64,000 bases of DNA from Kibdelosporangium sp040675465 (GCF_040675465.1 NZ_JBFAPA010000007.1:310001-374000), one strand, 5' to 3'. Numbered from the stretch's first letter, positions 53,395 to 62,735 are shown. Notes: generated from the sequence alone by a model not told the origin. Translations and numbers: made by a program.

Positions 53395-53820
53395 TCAGAT
53401 TTCGACGAGCACCGTGAACGGGCCGTCATTGACGCTCGCGACTGACATCATCGCGCCGAATTCCCCGGTTTCCACATGTGCGCCGCGGCTGCGCAGGGCC
53501 GCTACGACGGCCTCGACGAGGGGCTCGGCCTGTTCCGGGCGAGCGGCGTGGATCCAAGAAGGGCGCCGACCCTTACGGGTTTCCCCGTAGAGGGTGAACT
53601 GGCTCACCACAAGCAGAGGCGCCCCGGCAGTCGCACACGACTCCTCATCCCTCAGAATCCGGAGTTCGTACAGTTTCCGTGCCATCAGATCCGCCTTTTC
53701 GGGCGTATCAGTTGTGTGAATACCGAGTAATACCAACAGCCCCGGTTCTTTGATCGCGCCGGTGACGCGACCGTCCACAGTCACACTCGCGCCAGTGACA
53801 CGGGCGACTACTGCTCTCAT
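53395..53820 (-). CDS. dtd: D-aminoacyl-tRNA deacylase
   Basis: A 141-residue proofreading enzyme that removes D-amino acids from tRNA. It begins MRAVVARVTGASVTVDG and has LLVLLGIHTTDT, the catalytic SQFTLYGETRKGRRPS and the NDGPFTVLVEI end (the usual G-P cross-subunit motif region). The ATG at 53820 overlaps the stop of the methyltransferase gene by 4 nt (ATGA). It is the normal length for the family. Confidence 0.95.
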   Translation of the reverse strand: MRAVVARVTGASVTVDGRVTGAIKEPGLLVLLGIHTTDTPEKADLMARKLYELRILRDEESCATAGAPLLVVSQFTLYGETRKGRRPSWIHAARPEQAEPLVEAVVAALRSRGAHVETGEFGAMMSVASVNDGPFTVLVEI

Positions 53821-55292
53821 ACGGGTTCCAGCATGCCGTGGCGGACCAATTGGTCGACCAACGGCAGTGCGGCGACCACGAGCGCGTCGGTGGGAACACC
53901 ATGAGCCGCGGCGAGCAAGTCCAACAGGTCGCCCAATGGGAGCAGACCGCGACATCCGGCGAGCAGAGCCCGGACAAGCTCGTCCACCTCGTGCTGCCAA
54001 CCCGGCCCGTCCGTCCGGTGCAGGCGCCGCACGATGGGCTCCCACCCTTCGTCGCCCGGTCCGGAAACCTCCTCCAGCACAATGGAATCGGCCACTTTCA
54101 GCCGGGCGCTCAGCAAGGCGTCCGGAGACGAATGTGCGCGCAGCCAGTCGATCCGGTCCAGCCAGCCGGCCGCCTCCGGCCCAAGCGGATCGTCGAACGC
54201 GTGCCGCAGGTCCTCGCACACGATCCGGGGTTCGCCGTCGGTGCGCCGGATCGTGACGAACCCGAATCCGACGCCCAGCACCTTGTTCTCCGCGAACCAG
54301 TCCAGCCACGCGGACGCGCGCGCGGACCCCTCAGCGGAGCGCGGGTCGATGCCGGCGTCTTTCAGCCACGTCCCCACGTAGAGGTCCGGTTCGGCGATGT
54401 CACGTTGCACGAACCAGGCGTCCACGCCTCCGGGCAGCCACGAGGAAACTCGCTCGGTCCAGTCCTGTCCCGGAAGATGCAGCCACGACGCCAGCAATTG
54501 GCCCACGCCGCCGGGAGTCAGGTATTCCGGAAGCGCACCGACGACCAGAGCGCTCGCGTCGTCCCCGGCAAGTCCGGAATCGCGATAAACGTAGTCAACG
54601 CGCGACGGGCCGACCACGAACGGCGGGTTGCACACCACCTGGTCGAACCGGCGTCCGGCCACGGGGTCGAACCACGAACCGCGCACGGTCTCCACGTCGA
54701 GCCGGTTGATGTTGAACGTGGCCGAGGCGAGCGCGAGCGCACGAGCCGAAAGGTCGGTCGCGGTGATGTGCGAGGCGTGCCGGCTCGCGTGCAGCGCCTG
54801 CACGCCCGAGCCGGTTCCGAGGTCGAGGAGCTTTTCGGCCGGACGCCGAATTGTGGCCCTGGCCAGGCTCAACGAGGCGTGCCCGATGCCCAGGACGTGG
54901 TCCGCGGGCACCTCACTGCCGAGGTGGTCCGAGTCCAGATCGGCGAACACCCACCATGAGCCCTGGTCGTCTGCGTACGGCCGGACGTCCAGGCCCGCTC
55001 GCACCCGGTCGCCGTCGGAGTGGACCAGTCCGGTCGCGACGGACTGCGGCCACGGGAGGGCCATTCGCACTTCCCGTTCGGGCAGTTCGTCTCCGGTCAG
55101 GAACAGCCGGACGAGGGTGCCCAACGGGCCGCTGTCCCGTGCGGCGCGGCGCGCGGGTTCCGGTTCGCCACGGCCCAGCGCCGCGTGCGCTGATTCGCCT
55201 AGCAGGCGCAGCACGCCGTCGGCGTCGTAGCCGGCGCGCTCGAAGGCGTCCCTGAGTTCGGCGCAGAAATCCGGCGAGAGATCATCGGCCAC
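53817..55292 (-). CDS. HemK/RsmC-like N-methyltransferase of unknown target
   Basis: 491 residues. The SAM-binding motif I is KLLDLGTGSGVQALHAS, followed by TATDLSARALALA, and motif IV is VVCNPPFVVG. NPPF/Y is the hallmark of methyltransferases acting on an amide, adenine or guanine nitrogen. The N-terminal domain of about 150 residues is a family-specific recognition part, and the last 150 residues form a helical domain. This form is common in actinobacteria near dtd. The target may be rRNA, DNA or protein Gln. GTG 55292 is the first start. It is translationally coupled to dtd. Confidence 0.85.
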   Translation of the reverse strand: MADDLSPDFCAELRDAFERAGYDADGVLRLLGESAHAALGRGEPEPARRAARDSGPLGTLVRLFLTGDELPEREVRMALPWPQSVATGLVHSDGDRVRAGLDVRPYADDQGSWWVFADLDSDHLGSEVPADHVLGIGHASLSLARATIRRPAEKLLDLGTGSGVQALHASRHASHITATDLSARALALASATFNINRLDVETVRGSWFDPVAGRRFDQVVCNPPFVVGPSRVDYVYRDSGLAGDDASALVVGALPEYLTPGGVGQLLASWLHLPGQDWTERVSSWLPGGVDAWFVQRDIAEPDLYVGTWLKDAGIDPRSAEGSARASAWLDWFAENKVLGVGFGFVTIRRTDGEPRIVCEDLRHAFDDPLGPEAAGWLDRIDWLRAHSSPDALLSARLKVADSIVLEEVSGPGDEGWEPIVRRLHRTDGPGWQHEVDELVRALLAGCRGLLPLGDLLDLLAAAHGVPTDALVVAALPLVDQLVRHGMLEPV

Positions 55293-55369
55293 GGCCGAAT
55301 ACTTCCATGGTCAGGGCATGCTGTCCTCTCGGGTTCGGCGTGAGAGGATGGACGAGTGGAGGTGGTTTC

Positions 55370-55714
55370 GTGAAGCGCCCGGAACAAGCAGGGCACGAGC
55401 GAGACGAAACCCCGGTTCTCATCACCGAGGCGGCGCCGTCGTTCGAAGAACAGCACGCGGCACGTAAGCGCAAGTACATCACCATGATGGCGATGCGCTT
55501 CCCGTGCATCGCGCTGGCACTGGTCTTTCACGACACGTGGTGGCTGGCACTGGGTTTCCTAGTGCTGTCAGTGCCGCTGCCGTGGGTGGCGGTCCTGATC
55601 GCCAACGACCGCCCGCCGCGGAAGGCCGAGAGGGTCAACCGGTACCGCACGCGGCAGGGCGAACCGTCGGCTCAGTTGATCGAACGGGCCAACCAGCAGG
55701 TCATCGAGGGGTAG
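55370..55714 (+). CDS. DUF3099 membrane protein
   Basis: 114 residues from GTG 55370 with a GGAGG site. The N-terminal cytosolic part has VLITEAAPSFEEQHAARKRKYITMM, the DUF3099 signature. Two transmembrane helices follow (about 48-64 and 68-88), and a basic C-terminus ends with the conserved ANDRPPRKAERVNRY. The function of the family is unknown. It overlaps the end of the convergent psuK gene by 14 nt and is divergent from the methyltransferase gene. Confidence 0.88.
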   Translation: MKRPEQAGHERDETPVLITEAAPSFEEQHAARKRKYITMMAMRFPCIALALVFHDTWWLALGFLVLSVPLPWVAVLIANDRPPRKAERVNRYRTRQGEPSAQLIERANQQVIEG

Positions 55715-56552
55715 CACCGACCGCGCTGACTGCTGTGGTGGCGGCGTTGATACCCGCACGCAACGCCGCGGCGGGCGGCTCGCCGTTGAGCCACGCCGTC
55801 AGCAGTCCGGCGTTGAACGCGTCGCCCGCGCCAGTTGAGTCCACGCAGGAAACTTGTTGCGCTGGTACGGAAATGTTCGTGTTCCGACTGAACCATGTTG
55901 CACCACTTGCTCCTGCGGTCGCCGCGATGGCTCCGACGTGATCCAACGGGTCGGCTGTGCTTTTCAGCACAGCGAGTTCGTCCGCGTTCGGCAGCAACAG
56001 GTCTACGCCCTGAACCCAGTCCAGGAACGCGGCAGGGTCCGTGATCAGACCGGCGGACTGCGGGTCCACGGAGGTCGTCAGACCCGCGTCCCTGGCAGCT
56101 GCCAATACGGCCAGACCGGTGTCGCGGCAGGCCGGGTTGAGCAGCACATAGCCGGAAAGGTGCAGGTGACGGGCATTTCGGAGCAGATCCGAAGTCAGGT
56201 CATCGGGGTGGAGGAACGCGCCCGCGCCGTGGTCGGGCAGCATCGTCCGTTCCCCTTCGGCGTCGACTATGACCACAACACAACAGGTCGGTGCGACTGG
56301 ATCGACGGCCAACTCGCAACGCACACCCGCGGCCGTCAGCTCGTCGCGCACCTGACGGCCAGCTGAGTCGTCACCGATGCGCCCGACAAGAACCACGTCT
56401 GCGCCGAGTTTCGCGAGCCAGGTCGCGGTGTTCGCGCCCGCACCGCCCGTCGTGATCCTGATTCGCGACCTGGTGTCCCCGCCGTGCACGATCTGCCCTT
56501 CGGGCACGGCGATCACGTCGACGCCGGCATCCCCGACAACCAGGATGGTCAT
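55701..56552 (-). CDS. psuK: PfkB-family kinase, probable pseudouridine kinase
   Basis: 283 residues. The N-terminal MTILVVGDAGVDVIAV and TTGGAGANTATWLAKLG match PfkB signature 1, and the C-terminal DSTGAGDAFNAGLLTAWL is signature 2 with the catalytic Asp. The specificity is inferred from translational coupling (ATGA overlap) to a pseudouridine-5'-phosphate glycosidase gene. Together they phosphorylate pseudouridine and then split it into uracil and ribose 5-phosphate. Confidence 0.88.
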   Translation of the reverse strand: MTILVVGDAGVDVIAVPEGQIVHGGDTRSRIRITTGGAGANTATWLAKLGADVVLVGRIGDDSAGRQVRDELTAAGVRCELAVDPVAPTCCVVVIVDAEGERTMLPDHGAGAFLHPDDLTSDLLRNARHLHLSGYVLLNPACRDTGLAVLAAARDAGLTTSVDPQSAGLITDPAAFLDWVQGVDLLLPNADELAVLKSTADPLDHVGAIAATAGASGATWFSRNTNISVPAQQVSCVDSTGAGDAFNAGLLTAWLNGEPPAAALRAGINAATTAVSAVGATPR

Positions 56553-57469
56553 GTCTTCACCAGTTCGACGGCCACCTGAGCGGCCAGAGTGACGTTCGAC
56601 ACCACCAGTTCCTCGTTGGCGTCGAGGCTCAGCCCTTCGCTAGCGGTGTGGAAGTGCTCGAGCAGCACGGGTGTCACATCCCGGCCCTGTACGCCGCGCT
56701 CGCTCAACAGCCGCAAACCGTCGGCCAGCAGACGGTCGTGGATCTCGCGATCCATTTCGTGCTCAGCCGGAATCGGGTTCGTCAGCAGGACCCCGGAACG
56801 CCCGGGCAGGGCGCGGTGCGCGGCGACCACCGCGGCGGCCTGTTCGGGCGTATCGACCCGCCACGGCACCGAGAAGGCCGACTCACGGAGGTAGAACGAC
56901 GGGAACGAGTCGGTGCGGTATCCCAGCACGGGGACCGAACGGGTCTCCAGGAGTTCCAGCGTCGCCTCGATGTCCAACACCGATTTCACGCCGGAACACA
57001 CCACGACGACCGGTGTGGTCGCGAGCGCCTCCATGTCCGCCGACACGTCCCAGGACATCGACCGGCCGGGCAACGGCAGGTGCACGCCACCAAGACCGCC
57101 TGTGCCGAACACGCCGATACCCGCGACGTCAGCCAACGCCGACGTACTGGCAACAGTGGTGGCGCCGCTCTGGCCCATGGCGATCGCGGGGCCGAGATCA
57201 CGGCGGGACAGTTTCACCAGCTCCGCGGCGGGATCACACACGCGGTCCAACTGGTCGGCGTTGAGCCCGACATGTGGCTGTCCGTCCAAGACGGCGATCG
57301 TGGCCGGCACCGCACCCGCGTCCCGCACGACCGCCTCAAGCCGGGCGGCGACCTTGCGGTTGCGTCCGGGTGGCAATCCATGCGAAAGCAGTGTGCTCTC
57401 AAGGGCCACGACGGCCTTGCCTTCGGCGACTGCTGTTCTTACTTCGTCAGCTACGGCGATGTCGGTCAC
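56549..57469 (-). CDS. psuG: Pseudouridine-5'-phosphate glycosidase
   Basis: 306 residues from GTG 57469, chosen because it overlaps the upstream stop by 4 nt (GTGA); the longer frame from 57493 would overlap the upstream gene by 28 nt. Family motifs are VVALESTLLSHGLP, GATTVASTSALADVAGIGVFGTGGLGGVH and VCSGVKSVLDIEATLE (catalytic Lys), with later GYRTDSFPSFYLRES. The enzyme cleaves the C-C glycosidic bond of pseudouridine 5'-phosphate for RNA-base salvage. Confidence 0.95.
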   Translation of the reverse strand: MTDIAVADEVRTAVAEGKAVVALESTLLSHGLPPGRNRKVAARLEAVVRDAGAVPATIAVLDGQPHVGLNADQLDRVCDPAAELVKLSRRDLGPAIAMGQSGATTVASTSALADVAGIGVFGTGGLGGVHLPLPGRSMSWDVSADMEALATTPVVVVCSGVKSVLDIEATLELLETRSVPVLGYRTDSFPSFYLRESAFSVPWRVDTPEQAAAVVAAHRALPGRSGVLLTNPIPAEHEMDREIHDRLLADGLRLLSERGVQGRDVTPVLLEHFHTASEGLSLDANEELVVSNVTLAAQVAVELVKT

Positions 57470-58047
57470 GAACGGCCATCGTGCCAGGTCCACCGGGTCG
57501 GCGAGCCGCTGAAGTCGTCCTCAGTGAGCCCGAACACCCATCGAGGGGTGATCTCGAGGGTCGCGTTGGCTGCCGGATCGACGAGTTCCGGGCCGTAGCT
57601 CGTCTCGTACTTGGCGTTCACTGCATCGAGAAACCGCAGCAAGGAGGCGTTTTCAGTCTCGATCCGAACAGTGCCTTCGAGCACGACCGGGTTTAGCGCG
57701 TCCTCGGCGGCCACGGACACATCCGAGCCCGCCTGGATGTTGCGGACCTTCCGGGACTTCAGTCCGCTGGAGAACCAGAGAGTCCCCGGCGGCGTGTGGC
57801 CGGCCTCGCCCGTGGACTCGCCGTCGCGGTCTTGCCATACCGCCCACACGGGCATCAGGTGTGGCCGCCCGTCCGGCCATACCGAGGTCAGCCAGTAATT
57901 CCGCGAATTTCGCAAACGCTCCAGTGCCCAGGACCACGGCAGCAGCCCGCTGCCCTTGTCCGCGGGCAGCAGTCCATATCCGGGCATGTGCGGACGCCGC
58001 GCGGTCGGCTCGGGTCCGGCTGCCTGACTTGGTCCGGGGGAGTTCAT
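57466..58047 (-). CDS. Pyridoxamine 5'-phosphate oxidase-like flavin/F420-binding protein
   Basis: 193 residues of the PPOX/FDOR split-barrel superfamily. Features are WALERLRNSRNYWLTSVWPDGRPHLMPVWAVWQD at the barrel start, TLWFSSGLKSRKVRNIQAGSDVSVAAED (cofactor phosphate loop), and VLEGTVRIETE. The last third, PRWVFGLTEDDFSGSPTRW, is common to actinobacterial members that use F420 or FMN. The substrate is unknown. It sits 3 nt after the spo0M stop and overlaps psuG by 4 nt, so it belongs to the same operon. Confidence 0.82.
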   Translation of the reverse strand: MNSPGPSQAAGPEPTARRPHMPGYGLLPADKGSGLLPWSWALERLRNSRNYWLTSVWPDGRPHLMPVWAVWQDRDGESTGEAGHTPPGTLWFSSGLKSRKVRNIQAGSDVSVAAEDALNPVVLEGTVRIETENASLLRFLDAVNAKYETSYGPELVDPAANATLEITPRWVFGLTEDDFSGSPTRWTWHDGRS

Positions 58048-58050
58048 GAT

Positions 58051-58872
58051 TCAGTCGAAAATCGCCCTGGGCCTGGCCACTTCCCGCAGCCAGCCCTCGA
58101 TCTGCTGCTCCCAGTTCGTCGCGCCCATCCGCGCGTATTCGAGCGGGAACGCGCCGATGAACGGCCGGCCCTGGGCGCCGCCGAGACCGCTGCCCTTGGC
58201 CACCCGCACACGCTTGTCCACGTCGAGGACCACCTGCATCCGCGACGAGCCCGCCAGGAACGTGACCGCCAGCTCGTTGAACACCGGCGCGAACGCCTGG
58301 CTCGGGCCGAACCGGATCTCCTGGTAGAAGGGCAGCTGCTGGTCCAGGCCGATGATCTTGTTCTTCTCCAGGCCGGCGCTGCGGAAGGTGAAACCGAGCC
58401 GGCTCAGCGCGTCGAGAATCCGGTGCTGTGCAGGCAACGGCTCGATCGACACCGCGTCGATGTCCTGCGGGTCCACCACGGATCCGGAGAGGTCCAGGTT
58501 GGTCTGCAGGCCGATCGCCATCCCGGTCAGGTGCTTGCCCAGGACCGTGGTGACCGGCGTTTCCCAGGGCAGCTGGATCTCGAACGGCACCGTGAGTTGC
58601 TGGCCGGCCTGTACGACGGCGTTGCTCGCCAGGTTCACGTTCTGGAACGGCATGTCCACCAGTTCGACCGTGCCCTGCTCGTCCGCCTGTTCGACACGGG
58701 ACAGCAGGGTGATTCCCAGGCCGTCGACCTCTTGGTCGACCTGGCCACCGGCGAGCTGGACCTGACCGCGCAACGGGCCGCCTGGCCGGACGCTGCGGTC
58801 CAGCAATGTGGCGTCGACCTTGGCCCCACCCTGGCCGAAGCTGGCCAGCACCTTCTGGAACATGCGCCGCAT
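58051..58872 (-). CDS. Spo0M-like arrestin-fold protein
   Basis: 273 residues resembling SpoOM. VDATLLDRSVRPGGPLRGQVQLAGG and IELVDMPFQNVNL-type strands form the arrestin-like sandwich, with VPFEIQLPWETPVTTVLGKHLTG in the middle. The family controls sporulation or cell-shape signals in Bacillus; in actinobacteria its role is unclear. It leads an operon with a PPOX-like gene and psuG-psuK. Two ATG codons 9 nt apart (58872 and 58863) are possible starts. Confidence 0.85.
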   Translation of the reverse strand: MRRMFQKVLASFGQGGAKVDATLLDRSVRPGGPLRGQVQLAGGQVDQEVDGLGITLLSRVEQADEQGTVELVDMPFQNVNLASNAVVQAGQQLTVPFEIQLPWETPVTTVLGKHLTGMAIGLQTNLDLSGSVVDPQDIDAVSIEPLPAQHRILDALSRLGFTFRSAGLEKNKIIGLDQQLPFYQEIRFGPSQAFAPVFNELAVTFLAGSSRMQVVLDVDKRVRVAKGSGLGGAQGRPFIGAFPLEYARMGATNWEQQIEGWLREVARPRAIFD

Positions 58873-58922
58873 CCTGCCAGGCGACCGTGGGATTCGGGCG
58901 GCTTTGATGCATCATTGGTGCC

Positions 58923-59162
58923 GTGAGTACGTCCACCCAGACTCTGCCTGACGTAGACACCAGGGACTCGACCGGCGAGGACACGCCGAAGATGTTCCAC
59001 TACGTCCGGAAGGACAAGATCGCCGAGAGCGCCGTGATGGGCAACTTCGTTGTCGCCCTGTGCGGTGAGGTGTTCCCGGTGACCCGTGCGCCCAAACCGG
59101 GCTCTCCGGTCTGCCCGGAGTGCGAGCGGATCTTCAAGAACCTTCCTCCTCCCGGCAACTGA
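58923..59162 (+). CDS. DUF3039 small zinc-finger-like protein
   Basis: 79 residues. MFHYVRKDKIAESAVMGNFVVALCGEVFPV and SPVCPECERIF are the DUF3039 pattern: one Cys (in VALCGEVF) and a C-x2-C pair, likely with a His in the first segment, that could bind zinc. The function is unknown, but the gene is very conserved in actinobacteria and generally linked to the helicase seen at 60784. GTG 58923 is the start. Divergent from spo0M with a 50-bp gap. Confidence 0.9.
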   Translation: MSTSTQTLPDVDTRDSTGEDTPKMFHYVRKDKIAESAVMGNFVVALCGEVFPVTRAPKPGSPVCPECERIFKNLPPPGN

Positions 59163-59188
59163 CCGTCTCGACCTGTCGTTCGACGCTT

Positions 59189-59218
59189 GTGTGGAGAGGC
59201 GCCAACCTCTCCACACAG
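59189..59218 (+). terminator. Terminator after the DUF3039 gene
   Basis: A perfect 12-bp inverted repeat (59189-59200 with 59207-59218) and a 6-nt loop, 26 nt after the stop. From here to 59489 no gene is visible. Confidence 0.85.
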
Positions 59219-59489
59219 CTCGGACGGCTTCGCGTTCAGCCCGGAAATCTGCGCTGATCTGCGGATGAGTGCATTAGGACGGCGTGTCCGGCTTGGAAGC
59301 ACCCTCAACGTCCGCCAAACCGACTGGGGCACGACGCGCGAAACCGGTTTGTTCGGATCCGCCCCGGAATCGGTCGTGACCTGGTGAGACTCGGATGTGA
59401 CGAGCGGGTCGGCTGGACGGCACTGTGTCGGGTCGGATGGTCTGGCGTTGGCAAAGACTGCGGACCTGGCGCGTACTTGGGTGGGCGAT

Positions 59490-60602
59490 CTAGCCTTCGA
59501 CTCGGCCCGAGGCCGGGCTTCCGCCTTTTCGGGTTTCGCCCGGAATGACGCCGGGCTGTGGCGATGCGTGCTGCTGGGCCGCGTTGTGTTCGGACGCCGT
59601 CACGTCGGTGGTCAGATCCGGGCCCGTCGCGGTGGGCGCGCCCTTGTTCGTCCGGATCTGTTCGGCGACGCGCTCCATCTCCAGACGGCGCCAGCGGCGG
59701 CGTTGCCGGCGGGTCATCCGGGCAGGCCAGATCTCCTGGATCGCGGCGTTGAAGTGCGCACCGAGGACGATCGCGAACCCGATGAAGAACGTGAACAGCA
59801 GCAGCGCGATCGGCGTCGCGAGCGCGCCGTACGTGTAACCCGTCGTCGTGATCCACGAGATGTACAGGCGCAGCAGGCTGCTCGCGAGCATGAACACGAC
59901 GACCGCCAGCACAGCGCCCGGGACGCCGCGATGCCACGGCAGTTTGCGGGGGAGCGCGAGCTTGTACAACGTCGTTACCGCGAGCAGCGCGAGGACGCCC
60001 AAGGTCGGGTAGTAGAGCAGGTTCACGTACATCGTGACCTGGCCCCGCCACGATCCCGGGAAGAAGTTCGGCAGGATGTCCGGGCCGAGCGCGAGCAGTG
60101 GCAGGCCGATGATCAGGCCGATCAGGCTGACGACGTACAGCAGCAGCGCGAAGATCCGCTGCCAGACCGGATTCCGCACGCTGTACTGGTCGTGTGCGGC
60201 CGTGATGGCATCCACGAACGAGGACATCGCCGACGAACCCGCCCACAGCGAGATCAGGAAGCCGATCGACACGACCTCGCCGCGTCCCGTGCGCAGGATG
60301 TCGTTCACGGTCGGCGAGATGATGTCCTTGACGACGTTGTCGCTGAAGATCGTGTGCGAGAAGCTGACGATCCGGTCGTGGACGGCGTCCAGGATCGCCG
60401 CGCCGAACCAGCCGGACACGTAGCCGAGGCTGCCCAGCAGTCCGAGCAGCAGCGGCGGCAGCGACAGGGTCTGCCAGAACGCCGCCTCGGCCGCCTCGGA
60501 GAAGATGCTGCCATCCCACGCTTTCTGGAGCGTGCGGGTGACGAGCCGCCGGGGTCGGCGGCGCGCTTGTGGCCCGTCAGCGGCGGGATGCTGGTCGCTC
60601 AT
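59490..60602 (-). CDS. YihY/BrkB-family membrane protein
   Basis: 370 residues with six helices between about 30 and 290. It has SEAAEAAFWQTLSLPPLLLGLLG, AWDGSIFSEAA before it, and the family block ISLWAGSSAMSSFVDAITAAHDQ, then YVNLLYYPTLGVLALLAVTTLYKLALP and AIVLGAHFNAAIQEIWPARMTRRQRR. The cytosolic C-terminal tail is polar. The family was once called ribonuclease BN by mistake; it is now regarded as a transporter or envelope protein. The ATG at 60602 gives a basic start (MSDQHPAADG). It is convergent with DUF3039. Confidence 0.9.
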   Translation of the reverse strand: MSDQHPAADGPQARRRPRRLVTRTLQKAWDGSIFSEAAEAAFWQTLSLPPLLLGLLGSLGYVSGWFGAAILDAVHDRIVSFSHTIFSDNVVKDIISPTVNDILRTGRGEVVSIGFLISLWAGSSAMSSFVDAITAAHDQYSVRNPVWQRIFALLLYVVSLIGLIIGLPLLALGPDILPNFFPGSWRGQVTMYVNLLYYPTLGVLALLAVTTLYKLALPRKLPWHRGVPGAVLAVVVFMLASSLLRLYISWITTTGYTYGALATPIALLLFTFFIGFAIVLGAHFNAAIQEIWPARMTRRQRRRWRRLEMERVAEQIRTNKGAPTATGPDLTTDVTASEHNAAQQHASPQPGVIPGETRKGGSPASGRVEG

Positions 60603-60783
60603 ATCACTGCCAAGCATGGTCCATGCGACGTGATATGGCTGACTCGACCCGCCCGGGCAACGCCGTCGGCGCCGCGCGCCGCCGCCGCGGACGGTAGGCT
60701 GCAGAGCGCCCTCACCGAGTGGATCCGCATCCAGCGGGCACACACCATGAGGGCATTCGTGTGCGAAAGGAGCCGAGAGTTTC

Positions 60784-62526
60784 GTGGTAGCGCCCGACTA
60801 CGCACCCCCGGCTCAACCTGCCCCAAGTCCCAGCCAGCGGCCTCTGCGCGCGTGGCAGCGCCGGGCCATCACGAAGTACCTCGCGTCCGCGCCGAAAGAC
60901 TTCCTGGCGGTGGCGACCCCGGGCGCCGGGAAAACGGTGTTCGGTCTCCGGCTGGCGGCCGAACTGCTGGCCGACCGCACGGTCGAGGCGGTCACCATCG
61001 TGACCCCGACCGAGCACCTCAAGCATCAGTGGGCGGCTTCGGCGAACTCGTTCGGAATCCCGATCGATCCCGAATTCCGCAACACCACCGGTTCGACCTC
61101 GAAGGACTACCGCGGCGTCGCCGTGACCTACGCACAGGTCGCCGCCCACCCGACGCTGCACCGGGTGCGGACGGAGAACCGCAAGACCCTGGTGCTCCTC
61201 GACGAGATCCACCACGGTGGTGACGCCAAAGCGTGGGGTGACGCGATCCGCGAGGCGTTCACCCCGGCCGTGCGGCGGATCATGCTCACCGGCACCCCGT
61301 TCCGCAGTGACGACTCGCCGATCCCGTTCGTCAGCTACGAGCCCGACGGCGGTGGTGCGATGCGCAGCGTCGCCGACCACACCTACGGGTACTCGGACGC
61401 GTTGCGCGATGGCGTGGTCCGACCGGTGATCTTCCTGGCGTACTCCGGTGAGGCGTCGTGGCGGACGAGCGCCGGGGAGGAGTTCACCGCCCGGCTGGGT
61501 GAGCCGCTGACCCAGGAACAGACCGCGCGCGCCTGGCGAACCGCCCTGGACCCGTCCGGCGAGTGGATGCCGTCCGTGCTCAGCGCCGCCGACATCCGGC
61601 TTCGCCAATTGCGTGAAAACGGTGTGCCGGACGCCGGTGGCCTGGTGATCGCGTCCGACCAGACCAGCGCCCGCGAGTACGCCAGGATCCTGCACAAGGT
61701 CTCCGGCGAGGAACCGACCCTCGTCCTGTCCGACGACCCGAAGGCGTCCGGGAATATCGCGAAATACTCGGAGTCCAACGACCGCTGGCTGGTCGCGGTC
61801 CGGATGGTGAGTGAAGGCGTCGACGTTCCGCGGCTCGCCGTCGGCGTGTACGCCACGAGCGCGTCGACCCCGTTGTTCTTCGCTCAGGCCGTCGGACGGT
61901 TCGTGCGTGCGCGGCGCGCAGGTGAGACCGCGAGCGTGTTCCTGCCGAGCGTGCCGGTTCTGCTCGAACTCGCCAGCCAGATGGAGGCGCAGCGCGACCA
62001 CGTCCTGGGCAAGCCGCACAGGGAGAAGGACGGCTGGGACGACGAGCTGCTCGCGGCGGCCAACCGGACCGAGGACGAACCCGGCGAGGAGGAGAAGGCG
62101 TTCACCTCGCTCGGGGCGTCCGCCGAACTCGACCAGGTCATCTACGAGGGGTCCTCGTTCGGTACCGCGGCCGGCGTCGGGTCCGAGGAGGAACAGGAAT
62201 ACCTCGGCCTGCCTGGACTGCTCGAACCTGAGCAAGTCCGCACGCTCCTGCAGCAACGCCAGGAACGCCAGCTCGCGTCCCGCAGTGCCCGCCGGGCCGA
62301 GAAGCAGGAGCGCCCGCAGGCCGAGGCTCGCCCGTTGACGGTTCAGGAGCGGCTCAACGGTCTGCGCAAGGAGCTGAACACGCTGGTCGCGATGTTTCAC
62401 CACCGCACCGGCAAGCCCCACGGCGTGATCCACGGCGACCTTCGGCGCCAGTGCGGAGGCCCGCCGACCGCGATGGCCTCGGCCGAACAGCTCGAGGAAC
62501 GGATCGCCACCCTCCGCTCCTGGTGA
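60784..62526 (+). CDS. DEAD/DEAH-box superfamily 2 helicase
   Basis: 580 residues. Motif Q/I is LRAWQRRAITKYLASAPKDFLAVATPGAGKTVFG (Walker A), motif Ia TPTEHLKHQW, motif II (Walker B) LLDEIHHGGD, motif III LTGTPFRSDD, motif V VSEGVDVPRLAVGVYAT and motif VI FAQAVGRFVRAR. A charged C-terminal region of about 200 residues has coiled-coil character (LLQQRQERQLASRSARRAEKQE) and ends in a helical domain typical of this actinobacterial helicase. The substrate (DNA or RNA) is unknown. GTG 60784 has a GGAG site 11 nt before. It is divergent from the YihY gene and is followed within 20 nt by a heptamer array. Confidence 0.92.
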   Translation: MVAPDYAPPAQPAPSPSQRPLRAWQRRAITKYLASAPKDFLAVATPGAGKTVFGLRLAAELLADRTVEAVTIVTPTEHLKHQWAASANSFGIPIDPEFRNTTGSTSKDYRGVAVTYAQVAAHPTLHRVRTENRKTLVLLDEIHHGGDAKAWGDAIREAFTPAVRRIMLTGTPFRSDDSPIPFVSYEPDGGGAMRSVADHTYGYSDALRDGVVRPVIFLAYSGEASWRTSAGEEFTARLGEPLTQEQTARAWRTALDPSGEWMPSVLSAADIRLRQLRENGVPDAGGLVIASDQTSAREYARILHKVSGEEPTLVLSDDPKASGNIAKYSESNDRWLVAVRMVSEGVDVPRLAVGVYATSASTPLFFAQAVGRFVRARRAGETASVFLPSVPVLLELASQMEAQRDHVLGKPHREKDGWDDELLAAANRTEDEPGEEEKAFTSLGASAELDQVIYEGSSFGTAAGVGSEEEQEYLGLPGLLEPEQVRTLLQQRQERQLASRSARRAEKQERPQAEARPLTVQERLNGLRKELNTLVAMFHHRTGKPHGVIHGDLRRQCGGPPTAMASAEQLEERIATLRSW

Positions 62527-62546
62527 GCGGCGAAATATCCTCGCCC

Positions 62547-62735
62547 GGGAGCCGGGAGCCGGGAGCCGGGAGCCGGGAGCCGGGAGCCGGGAGCCGGGAG
62601 CCGGGAGCCGGGAGCCGGGAGCCGGGAGCCGGGAGCCGGGAGCCGGGAGCCGCGAGCCGCGAGCCGCGAGCCGCGAGCCGCGAGCCGCGAGCCGCGAGCC
62701 GCGAGGTGGGCGGTGGGCGGTGGGCGGTGGCGGAT
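62547..62735. repeat. Compound heptanucleotide tandem array
   Basis: Fifteen perfect copies of GGGAGCC (62547-62651) run directly into seven perfect copies of GCGAGCC (62652-62700), then three to four copies of a third unit, GGTGGGC (about 62706-62735). Each is 7 bp, with no break in register between the first two. The array starts 20 bp after the helicase stop. Encoded frames are only Gly/Ser/Arg/Glu/Pro cycles. Confidence 0.95.

Noticed and set aside
62547..62735. CRISPR-like array
   Set aside because: The repeats are 7 bp with no spacers, and no cas genes are nearby.
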